Shown: piece by piece, positions 1 through 5,354 of the stretch
How positions within the stretch are numbered: position 1 is the stretch's first letter
Layout of the letters: every line of letters starts with the position of its first letter
Origin: Pseudomonadota bacterium
GTDB lineage: Bacteria; Pseudomonadota; Gammaproteobacteria; Burkholderiales; Rhodocyclaceae
Length of the DNA stretch: 5,354 nt
Assembly: GCA_009778425.1 (NCBI GenBank)
Contig: WRJU01000121.1
Span: 1-5,354, forward strand
Reading direction: 5' to 3'
Notes under the pieces: generated by a model
Told to the model about the DNA's origin: nothing
The model's input: the letters and a program-made list of their open reading frames with translations, nothing else
Databases searched by the model: none
Program-made: the position numbers and the translations under genes

Positions 1-615
1 CCCCCGGCGGGTAGCCCGGCCGCCAGTGGATCCCCGAATCCCTCGGCGCCATCCACTCCCGGCCAGGCTACGGGCGGGGTGGGAAGCGCGTCGGGCTTTG
101 ATGCCGCCTCCCGCGCCGGTCATGCGGCAACGACCCCGGCCAATGCCGCCGCGCAAGCACTCGCGCGCAACGAAGCGCCCATTGCCCGGATACAGGATGC
201 CACCAGCCAGCAGGCCGACAACGCCCTGCGCAACAGCCCGATTGCCGAGCGCCTGCTGCCCGTCGTGCATCAGCAACTCGAATCCCTCGCCAGCCACCAA
301 TACATCTGGCACGGCATGGCGTGGCCGGGCCAGATGTTTGAATGGGTCATTGAAGACCCCCGAGACGAAGGGCACGCGGAGGCAGAGGGTGACGACGGGC
401 AATGGAACACCACCCTGCGATTGACGCTGCCCCGCCTCGGCGGGGTCGAAGCCCGTGTGCAACTGGGCGCGCAAGGCGTGGCGTTGCGGCTACAGGCCGA
501 AGACAAATCCACCGCAAGCAGGCTCGAAGCCCGGTGCGACGAACTGGCCGAAGCCCTGGAAGCCGCCGGAGTGCCGCTCACCGGCATGGTCGTGGAGCAT
601 CGCGATGGTTCCTGA
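1..615 (+). CDS. fliK: Flagellar hook-length control protein FliK, C-terminal part (5' end outside window)
   Basis: The reading frame is open from base 1, so the true start lies upstream; 204 codons and the TGA stop are visible. FliK is an exported molecular ruler that measures hook length and makes the flagellar type III export gate switch from rod/hook to filament substrates by contacting FlhB. The first ~60 visible residues are rich in Ala, Pro, Ser and Gly, typical of the disordered FliK N-terminal/linker region. From about visible residue 85 the globular C-terminal domain begins (Flg_hook family): the segment YIWHGMAWPGQMFEW, then the family hallmark of an L-x-L-P-x-L-G-x-V type strand (LRLTLPRLGGVEARVQL, visible residues 139-155), then VALRLQAE and a helical tail. 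It overlaps the next gene, an FlhB-like protein, by 11 bases, which suggests translational coupling and supports the flagellar assignment. Family assignment is by motif recognition; GTG at 79 is only an internal codon. Confidence 0.85.
   Translation, partial: PPAGSPAASGSPNPSAPSTPGQATGGVGSASGFDAASRAGHAATTPANAAAQALARNEAPIARIQDATSQQADNALRNSPIAERLLPVVHQQLESLASHQYIWHGMAWPGQMFEWVIEDPRDEGHAEAEGDDGQWNTTLRLTLPRLGGVEARVQLGAQGVALRLQAEDKSTASRLEARCDELAEALEAAGVPLTGMVVEHRDGS
594..597 (+). promoter_or_regulatory. Shine-Dalgarno site for the FlhB-like gene inside fliK
   Basis: GGAG lies seven bases before the ATG at 605 and inside the last codons of fliK. It fixes the start of the short downstream gene, whose frame is also open further upstream. 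The start thus sits before the fliK stop codon, an arrangement typical of translational coupling. Confidence 0.6.
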
Positions 616-907
616 CGACTTTTCGCCGCGTGACGAAGCCGTCGCCCTCACCTATGCGCCGGGCGACAGCGCGCCGCAGGTCGTTGCCAAGGGACGCGGC
701 CTGCTCGCGCATGAAATCATCTCCCGCGCCCGCGAGGCCGGTGTGTATGTGCACGAATCGCCCGAACTCGTTTCCCTGCTCATGCAGGTCGACCTCGACG
801 CCCACATTCCGCCGCAACTCTACACCGTGGTTGCCGAATTGCTGGCCTGGCTCTACCGGATCGAAGCAGGCATCGACGCACCTCCCCCTGTAACCGAAGG
901 TCTTTGA
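605..907 (+). CDS. Small FlhB/YscU C-terminal-domain protein (export-switch-like)
   Basis: A 100-residue protein resembling only the cytoplasmic C-terminal domain of FlhB/YscU/EscU, the switch component of type III export gates. Residues 11-25 (EAVALTYAPGDSAPQ) match the conserved strand just after the autocleavage site of FlhB. VVAKGRGLLAHEI (26-38) matches the VxAKGxxxLAxxI block, and IPPQLYTVVAELLAWLY (68-84) matches the IPxELYxxVAEVLAYVY helix. There is no membrane segment, so it is probably soluble. The NPTH cleavage motif of true FlhB is absent; the aligned position reads SPRD (7-10). Similar stand-alone proteins are known as YlqH in Bacillus and FlhX in Helicobacter, and are often found next to a FliK-like gene. 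Start chosen at ATG 605 with GGAG in front; it overlaps the fliK stop. A likely role, inferred, is interaction with FliK or the export gate. A degenerate relic is less likely because the core is well conserved. Confidence 0.85.
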   Translation: MVPDDFSPRDEAVALTYAPGDSAPQVVAKGRGLLAHEIISRAREAGVYVHESPELVSLLMQVDLDAHIPPQLYTVVAELLAWLYRIEAGIDAPPPVTEGL

Positions 908-941
908 GGACAAGTTACACACCCGGATCACGCTCTCATGA

Positions 942-968
942 TATAAAAAAACCGCTGTCTGCCTCATA
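942..968 (+). promoter_or_regulatory. Candidate promoter upstream of ycgR
   Basis: The 116-bp gap before ycgR contains the only AT-rich stretch in this part of the window. TATAAAAA at 942-949 is followed eleven bases later by GCCTCATA at 961-968, spaced like a sigma-28 flagellar promoter (TAAAGTTT-N11-GCCGATAA) but matching only partly. TATAAA at 942-947 could instead be a sigma-70 -10 box, although no good -35 lies at the right distance. Either would give a 5' leader of roughly 50-75 bases before the ATG at 1024. Weak evidence. Confidence 0.22.
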
Positions 969-1023
969 GTCCGGGGCTGTATGGGCCAACTTGATAAGTA
1001 TCCCTTCAAAGCGAACAACAACC

Positions 1024-1824
1024 ATGTCAGACCAGATTGACGAAAATCTTTTTGTTTCCTTGCAGGAAGACGGGCTGGAGGAGTTCCTTTTGCGCGGGCG
1101 CCGTCAGATTTGCCGACTGCTCCAGGAACTGGCCAATAGCCACGCCCTTATCAGTGTCCATCTGCTCCCAGGCGGGCTTTCTTTCCTGAGCACCATCCTC
1201 ACGCTCTCCGAAGACGAAGAATGGCTTTTTCTCGATGCCAGCCCAAACGAGACCATACATCGTCGCTGCCTGCAAGCCGAGCGCCTGTTTTGCGTCACCC
1301 AACTCAATAAGATCCGCATCCAGTTCCGGCTACACAATAGCTCTGACGTTCCATTTGAAGGCCGCCCCACCCTGACCGCGCCCATTCCCGATGAGATACT
1401 GCGCCTGCAGCGCCGCGATGCTTTTCGTTTGCAGGTTCCGCTTTCTCATGGCCTGAAATGTATCCTGCCCGTGCAGGAAACCGGGCACGGCCATCGACGA
1501 TCCTCTCATCACGAGGAAATCCGGAAAAAGTCCTTTGAGGTTCCCGTGATCGACCTCAGCGCAGGTGGCCTGTCGATGGAGATTCCATCCAGCAAGACCG
1601 CGCCCATCGTGGGCGACCAGATCAATGGTTGCCACCTGAAATTGCCCGATGATCTCATCGCCGTCAATCTCGAAGTCCGCAATCACGGTCGCCGTATCCT
1701 CGGCAACAACAAGGAAGTGCTGCGCCTCGGTTGCAGTTTCGTTTCCCTGCCCATCCAGGCCGCAAACCAGATTCAGCGGTACATCTACCAAGTCGAACGC
1801 GAACTGCGCGCATTCGAGGCATAA
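1024..1824 (+). CDS. ycgR: Flagellar brake protein, YcgR-type PilZ-domain c-di-GMP receptor
   Basis: A 266-residue cytoplasmic protein with the two-domain layout of YcgR: an N-terminal YcgR/PilZN-like beta domain (about residues 10-115) and a C-terminal PilZ domain (about 125-250). Both c-di-GMP signatures are present: RxxxR as RDAFR (131-135, preceded by another Arg at 130) and the D/NxSxxG motif as DLSAGG (177-182). In the known family, c-di-GMP binding lets the protein engage the flagellar motor and lower swimming speed or bias turning. E. coli YcgR is about 244 residues. The extra length here lies partly between the two motifs, in a His/Arg/Lys-rich stretch at about 153-170. Start chosen at ATG 1024, giving MSDQIDENLF; an in-frame TTG at 991 would add 11 residues, but neither has a strong Shine-Dalgarno. 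It follows flagellar genes in the same direction but probably has its own promoter. Codon use looks somewhat AT-richer than in fliK. Confidence 0.88.
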   Translation: MSDQIDENLFVSLQEDGLEEFLLRGRRQICRLLQELANSHALISVHLLPGGLSFLSTILTLSEDEEWLFLDASPNETIHRRCLQAERLFCVTQLNKIRIQFRLHNSSDVPFEGRPTLTAPIPDEILRLQRRDAFRLQVPLSHGLKCILPVQETGHGHRRSSHHEEIRKKSFEVPVIDLSAGGLSMEIPSSKTAPIVGDQINGCHLKLPDDLIAVNLEVRNHGRRILGNNKEVLRLGCSFVSLPIQAANQIQRYIYQVERELRAFEA

Positions 1825-1834
1825 GCGCCATCGT

Positions 1835-1859
1835 CCCGCCACGCGACAGGCATGGCGGG
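1835..1859 (+). terminator. Hairpin between convergent ycgR and ppiD, possible terminator
   Basis: CCCGCCA (1835-1841) and TGGCGGG (1853-1859) form a perfect 7-bp GC-rich stem with an 11-base loop, ten bases after the ycgR stop. On the + strand it is followed by CTTTGGGTT, a poor T-tract, so intrinsic termination would be modest. It lies in the 78-bp gap between converging genes and could act on transcripts from either side. On the - strand it comes about 45 bases after the ppiD stop and has no T-tract. Confidence 0.45.
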
Positions 1860-1902
1860 CTTTGGGTTGGCTCCGGGTTTCGTTTTGCTTTCGCCCTTGG
1901 CC

Positions 1903-3792
1903 TTATTCCGTCGGCTGAACCGCGACCGGCTTGATCACAACCTTGTAGCGATCGCGCAGGGTGGCGAGGAAAGAGCCGAAATCGTTCTGGCCGAGCACCA
2001 GCCCATATTGTGTCGCCATCTCGGCAACGCGTGGGTCGTCGTTGTCGATGGATGGGCGCTCGACCGCATCGATCTGGTAGATCACGTAAGCATCATCGGG
2101 CAGTTCCACCGCCACCCTCGCCGGCAGGCGCGTCAACGGGGCAGCGAACACGGCGCGCGCGGCCAGGGGCGGCAAATCCGGCTTGGAACGCTGGAAAGAG
2201 CGCGGCGCACTCCAGGCGTTGTTGACCGCCCCACCCTGATCAAGCGAGGCCAGCGCCGCGTTGCCTTCTTCCCGCGCCATGCGCATCGCTTCCTCGCGGC
2301 GCAGTTGTGCTTCGATTTGCCCACGCACATCTTCGAGCGGTACGCGCCGCGCAACTTCGTGTTCGAGTACGCGCGCCGACACCAGCGTGTTGAACCCAAC
2401 CTCGATTGCCTGTGTGTTGCGATGCTGGTTGAGCGCGTCATCGTCGAACAGGCTTGCCACCAGCCGTTCATTACGGAACTCGCCCAGGGCGTCTGCCCCC
2501 CGGTCGATCCAGTCGGTATGCCGTATCTTCAGCCCGAAAGCCTCGGCTGCCGGTTGCAGGCTGTCCGGCGCTTCGTTGAAAACCATCTCGGAAAACTTTG
2601 TGGCCTTCTCGTCGAATCCTTTCGCAAGCGCCTGTTTGCGTAAAAAGGCAATGATTTCATCGCGCACCTCGGCGAGAGGGCGTTTCTGGATGTCGGTCAC
2701 TTGAAGGATATGGAAGCCATACCTGGTACGCACCGGGTTACTGATCTCATCCTGCTTCAGCATGAATACCGCTTCCTCGAACGAAGGCTCCGTTGTCCCG
2801 TCACGCGCGATATTGCCAAGCTCGCCCCCCGCCCCGCTCGTACCGGTGTCTTGTGATTTCTCCCTGGCGAGCGCCGGGAAACGGTCGGGTTCCTTGCGAA
2901 GAGACGCAGCAATCTCTTCCGCTTCCTTTCTGGCTGTTTCCGTTGCCGCTACATCGGCTTCAGGCGCAAGCCCGATCAGGATATGGCGCACTTGCCGCAC
3001 ATCCGGCCAGTCCTGGTAAGCCTTCTGGATATCCTCCTCGCTGATCTCGGTCTTGTTGGCATCGGCCTCGTTCTGTAAAGCCTCTTCGCTCAGGACGAGG
3101 TATTCGGCCTTGATCCGTTCCGGAAACTCGAAACGCGCCGGGTTGTCGTCGTAGAATTTTTGAATCGCCGCATCGTCGATCTTGATGTCGGCCAGATGGG
3201 GCGCAACCGGGAAACGCATCTCGCGCACTACCCGTTCTTCCAACCCGGCCACGAGCAGGCGATGCGCCGAGCCACGCGCAACCAGCGACGAGCCGAAAAT
3301 TGAATCCATCAATTGCTGGGAAAGCAAATCCTGCGTGAATTGCGCCTCGAAGCCCGCCGGGGTCATGCCCCGCCGATTCAGCAAGGCCTGATAACGCTCC
3401 TTTGAAAACTGGCCGTTCTCCCTGAAAGCCTCGATCCCGGCAATGGCCTGTTGCAACTGCCCACTGGAGACCGACAGGTGCATATCTTTGTAGTAAAGCG
3501 CCAGCGCCCGCTGAATGATGAGCCGATCGAGCACTTCCTGCCGCAGTTTTTCGGAGCCGAGCGTATCTGCAGTCGCGCCTTCGCCATGCTCTTCCCGCAA
3601 AAGCCTTCGCTGCTCTTCCAGGGCATTTTCAAATTCGGCTCGGGAAATGGAAGAGCCTCCCACCGTTGCGACCTCCCCGCGCCCCATCCGATCCCCAAAA
3701 TAGTTACCGAGGCCGAAAGCGGCAAAAGGGACGACGAGTATTCCCAGAATGACCTGGGCGATCCGTTTGTTGTTGCGAATAGCTTCGAACAT
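1903..3792 (-). CDS. ppiD: PpiD-like membrane-anchored periplasmic parvulin-type chaperone
   Basis: A 629-residue protein, close to E. coli PpiD (623). Residues 1-10 are short and basic, followed by one membrane anchor at about 11-29 (IAQVILGILVVPFAAFGLG) with the bulk in the periplasm. Residues ~38-250 form the SurA/PpiD-type chaperone region (VATVGGSSISRAEFENAL, then the LRQEVLDRLI helix). A parvulin/PpiC domain spans about 267-369: RHILIG, GGELGNI, SFEEAVFML, YGFHILQV. The C-terminal ~250 residues resemble the poorly conserved PpiD tail. PpiD helps folding of secreted and outer-membrane proteins near the Sec translocon. Start chosen at the ATG complementary to 3790-3792, giving MFEAIRNNKR. 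It has GGAA six bases before it and matches the family N-terminus; an in-frame ATG at 3864 would add 24 unlikely residues across an inverted repeat. The gene is a single unit, convergent with ycgR and divergent from gcvT. No partner gene is visible. Confidence 0.9.
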   Translation of the reverse strand: MFEAIRNNKRIAQVILGILVVPFAAFGLGNYFGDRMGRGEVATVGGSSISRAEFENALEEQRRLLREEHGEGATADTLGSEKLRQEVLDRLIIQRALALYYKDMHLSVSSGQLQQAIAGIEAFRENGQFSKERYQALLNRRGMTPAGFEAQFTQDLLSQQLMDSIFGSSLVARGSAHRLLVAGLEERVVREMRFPVAPHLADIKIDDAAIQKFYDDNPARFEFPERIKAEYLVLSEEALQNEADANKTEISEEDIQKAYQDWPDVRQVRHILIGLAPEADVAATETARKEAEEIAASLRKEPDRFPALAREKSQDTGTSGAGGELGNIARDGTTEPSFEEAVFMLKQDEISNPVRTRYGFHILQVTDIQKRPLAEVRDEIIAFLRKQALAKGFDEKATKFSEMVFNEAPDSLQPAAEAFGLKIRHTDWIDRGADALGEFRNERLVASLFDDDALNQHRNTQAIEVGFNTLVSARVLEHEVARRVPLEDVRGQIEAQLRREEAMRMAREEGNAALASLDQGGAVNNAWSAPRSFQRSKPDLPPLAARAVFAAPLTRLPARVAVELPDDAYVIYQIDAVERPSIDNDDPRVAEMATQYGLVLGQNDFGSFLATLRDRYKVVIKPVAVQPTE

Positions 3793-3839
3793 CTTGTTTT
3801 CCGCGCTTTTCTTTTGAGTGTGTTTTGAAATGAACCCAC

Positions 3840-3863
3840 TGACAGGGATGATGACCCCTGTCA
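3840..3863. promoter_or_regulatory. Perfect 8-bp inverted repeat between ppiD and gcvT, operator-like
   Basis: TGACAGGG (3840-3847) and CCCTGTCA (3856-3863) are exact inverted copies around an 8-base centre, 48 bases before the ppiD start. No T-tract follows on either strand, so a terminator is unlikely; the dyad looks more like a site for a dimeric regulator. On the - strand the right arm overlaps a perfect TTGACA (3864-3859), which could be a -35 element for ppiD, but no convincing -10 sits 16-18 bases on. The repeat itself is seen directly; its function is inferred. Confidence 0.5.
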
Positions 3864-3898
3864 AACGAGTGAGTTTAACGCATCCAGCCCTTTCACGC

Positions 3899-3928
3899 TT
3901 GCGGCTGTCTTCAAAGCGATGCTATCGT
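3899..3928 (+). promoter_or_regulatory. gcvT: Candidate sigma-70 promoter for gcvT
   Basis: TTGCGG (3899-3904) and TATCGT (3923-3928) are separated by 18 bases, and the -10 is preceded by TG one base away (TGCTATCGT), an extended -10 form. Transcription would begin near 3935, leaving a leader of about 50 bases before the ATG at 3985 and excluding the upstream ATG at 3919. Both hexamers deviate from consensus, so this is only a plausible candidate. Confidence 0.27.
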
Positions 3929-3984
3929 CCAATGATGTGCAGGAGAAAAGTCTTCCTTCACATTCCTCCACGAGAGCCGACGCC

Positions 3985-5109
3985 ATGAGTGACACTGCCT
4001 CCATCCCCGTTTCCGCCCCTTCCCTTCATACTCCGTTCCACGATGCCCACCTCGCTGCGGGCGCGCGCATGGTCGATTTCGCCGGTTGGCACATGCCGGT
4101 CAATTACGGCTCGCAGATCGACGAACATCACGCCGTGCGGCGCGATGCCGGCATGTTCGACGTTTCGCACATGCTCGCGCTCGATCTTGAAGGGTTCGAT
4201 TCCACCCCCTGGCTGCGCACCTTGCTCGCCAACGACGTTGCGCGGCTTGCCCGCGCGAACGTCCCCGGCAAGGCGCTCTATTCCTGCATGTTGCGCGAAG
4301 ACGGCGGCGTGATCGACGATCTCATCGTCTACCGGTTCGACGACGAGCACTACCGGATTGTGGTCAACGCGGGTACTGCCGCGAAAGACGTGGCCTGGAT
4401 GCGAAAGCACATCGCCAGCCGGGGCTTCAATGTCAGTCTCACTGAGCGGCGCGACCTTGCCATGCTCGCCGTGCAGGGGCCGAAAGCGCGGGAGAAAACC
4501 TGGCTGGCGCTCCCTGAACTGAAAACCGGCAGCGAAACGCTGCCCCCGTTCTCCGGCGCGCAAATCGGCGACATTTTCATTGGACGCACCGGCTATACCG
4601 GCGAAGACGGCTTTGAACTCACCCTGCCCGCCGCGCGGGCCACGGCGCTCTGGCAAGCACTGCTCAACGCCGGGGTTAGGCCTTGCGGCCTGGGCGCGCG
4701 CGACACTCTGCGCCTCGAAGCCGGGATGAATCTCTACGGACAGGACATGGATGAAACCGTCTCGCCCCTCGATTCGGGGCTTGCCTGGACGGTCGATTTC
4801 AGCGACCTGGCGCGTACCTTCAGCGGACGCGCCGCCCTCGAAGCCCATCCCGCCGCCCACGTCCTGCTTGGGATCGTGCTCGAAGAGCGCGGCGTACTGC
4901 GTGCCCACATGCCGGTATTGACCGCCATTGGCGCGGGAGAAACCACCAGCGGCAGCTTTTCGCCCACGTTGGAAAAATCCATCGCTTTTGCCCGCCTGCC
5001 TTTGAATACTCAGGCGGGCGAGAAAGTCGAAGTCGAAATCCGGGGCAAACGCCTGCCCGCGCGCACGGCCAAATTGCCTTTCGTGCGTCATGGCAAGGTT
5101 CTCGCCTGA
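3985..5109 (+). CDS. gcvT: Glycine cleavage system T-protein (aminomethyltransferase)
   Basis: A 374-residue cytoplasmic enzyme, near the usual family length (E. coli 364). It takes the aminomethyl group carried on lipoylated H-protein, releases ammonia and passes the one-carbon unit to tetrahydrofolate, giving 5,10-methylene-THF. Family blocks run in order: GARMVDFAGWHMPVNYGSQ (26-44), DAGMFDVSHM (54-63), GGVIDDLIVYRF (107-118, with the conserved folate-site Asp pair), GYTGEDGFEL (203-212), LGARDTLRLEAGMNLYGQDM (236-255) and TSGSFSPTL (321-329) in the C-terminal barrel. No key block is missing. Start chosen at ATG 3985, where GAGAG lies eight bases upstream and the remaining N-terminus is short before the conserved region; an in-frame ATG at 3919 would add 22 low-similarity residues and has no clear ribosome site. 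gcvH follows after 57 bp in the same direction, so the pair is probably an operon, with gcvP expected beyond the window. Confidence 0.96.
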   Translation: MSDTASIPVSAPSLHTPFHDAHLAAGARMVDFAGWHMPVNYGSQIDEHHAVRRDAGMFDVSHMLALDLEGFDSTPWLRTLLANDVARLARANVPGKALYSCMLREDGGVIDDLIVYRFDDEHYRIVVNAGTAAKDVAWMRKHIASRGFNVSLTERRDLAMLAVQGPKAREKTWLALPELKTGSETLPPFSGAQIGDIFIGRTGYTGEDGFELTLPAARATALWQALLNAGVRPCGLGARDTLRLEAGMNLYGQDMDETVSPLDSGLAWTVDFSDLARTFSGRAALEAHPAAHVLLGIVLEERGVLRAHMPVLTAIGAGETTSGSFSPTLEKSIAFARLPLNTQAGEKVEVEIRGKRLPARTAKLPFVRHGKVLA

Positions 5110-5166
5110 AACACACGCCTTAAAATCCCTTACAAGTCTTTTCCCCTATTTTCGCCGGAGATTCCC

Positions 5167-5354
5167 ATGAGCAAAGTGCCTTCCGACCTGAAGTACACCG
5201 ACACCCACGAATGGATTCGCTTTGAAAGCGACGGTTCCGTGACGGTCGGCATCACCGACCACGCCCAGGAAGCCCTGGGCGACATCGTTTTTCTCGAACT
5301 GCCCGAAGCGGGCCGCAAACTGGCGGACAAGGAAAGCTGCGCGGTCGTCGAATC
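5167..5354 (+). CDS. gcvH: Glycine cleavage system H-protein, N-terminal part (3' end outside window)
   Basis: The first 62 codons plus two bases of the lipoyl carrier protein that shuttles the aminomethyl intermediate between P-, T- and L-proteins. Recognisable family features are LKYTDTHEWIRFE (8-20), VGITDHAQEALGDIVFLELP (27-46) and the approach to the lipoylation loop, SCAVVE (57-62). The window stops at the codon expected to be Ser, just before the Val-Lys normally carrying the lipoyl group, so the modified lysine cannot be checked here. The ATG at 5167 has a good GGAG six bases upstream (5157-5160). The H-protein is usually about 125-130 residues, so roughly half is missing. The gene lies 57 bp after gcvT on the same strand, with no obvious terminator or promoter between them. 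Confidence 0.95.
   Translation, partial: MSKVPSDLKYTDTHEWIRFESDGSVTVGITDHAQEALGDIVFLELPEAGRKLADKESCAVVE

Noticed and set aside
578..1021. 147-residue open frame on the - strand over the FlhB-like gene and the ycgR leader
   Set aside because: The + strand protein carries clear FlhB-family blocks; the antisense product matches nothing and has no start context.
991..1023. TTG start giving ycgR 11 extra residues
   Set aside because: No ribosome-binding site precedes it, and the ATG at 1024 gives an N-terminus of normal length for the family; not fully excluded.
1469..1491. Short inverted repeat (CCGTGC / GCACGG) inside ycgR
   Set aside because: It is within a coding region, short, and of a kind expected by chance in GC-rich DNA.
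1852..2643. 263-residue open frame on the + strand opposite the C-terminal part of ppiD
   Set aside because: It lies antisense to a well-supported gene, has no recognisable domain, and its start falls inside the intergenic hairpin.
3793..3864. Upstream ATG extending PpiD by 24 residues
   Set aside because: The extension precedes the conserved MFEAIRNNKR start, would separate the membrane anchor from the usual N-terminus, and covers the inverted repeat; the ATG at 3792 has a better ribosome site.
3919..3984. Upstream ATG extending GcvT by 22 residues
   Set aside because: No clear Shine-Dalgarno, an unconserved extension, and it would overlap the candidate -10 element.
3958..5091. 377-residue open frame on the - strand opposite gcvT
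   Set aside because: It is a shadow of a high-GC gene: gcvT is fully conserved in the other strand, and the antisense translation shows no recognisable domain and is rich in Gly, Arg, Ala and Pro.

Overview
This 5.35-kb window looks like ordinary chromosomal DNA from a motile, GC-rich Gram-negative bacterium. A beta-proteobacterium is the best guess, inferred from the protein flavour and the gene mix (fliK with a small FlhB-like gene, a YcgR-type PilZ protein, PpiD, and a gcvT-gcvH pair). No marker gene is present to fix the taxon. Almost the whole window is coding. I see no mobile element, tRNA, rRNA or CRISPR array.

Left part (1-1824, + strand) is a flagellar block. It opens with the 3' part of fliK (hook-length control), whose N-terminal side is missing. 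An 11-base overlap leads into a 100-residue stand-alone protein that matches only the cytoplasmic C-terminal domain of FlhB/YscU. After a 116-bp gap comes a YcgR-type flagellar brake with a C-terminal PilZ domain that keeps both c-di-GMP binding motifs. Together these genes concern export specificity and hook length (FliK plus the FlhB-like protein) and control of motor output by second messenger (YcgR).

Middle part (1903-3792, - strand) is a 629-residue PpiD-like periplasmic chaperone: one N-terminal membrane anchor, a SurA/PpiD-type chaperone region and a parvulin domain. It converges on ycgR, with a short hairpin between the two genes that may terminate transcription from one or both sides.

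Right part (3985-5354, + strand) is the start of a glycine cleavage operon. It has a complete gcvT (aminomethyltransferase, T-protein) and the first 62 codons of gcvH (lipoyl carrier H-protein), which is cut just before the expected lipoylation lysine. ppiD and gcvT are divergent, and their 192-bp intergenic region carries a perfect 8-bp inverted repeat. It shows no recognisable glycine riboswitch.

I found no clear undescribed system. The points most worth a second look are the soluble FlhB-like protein without an NPTH cleavage motif, the palindrome between ppiD and gcvT, the PpiD parvulin domain that keeps its active-site histidines, and the basic insert in the PilZ domain.
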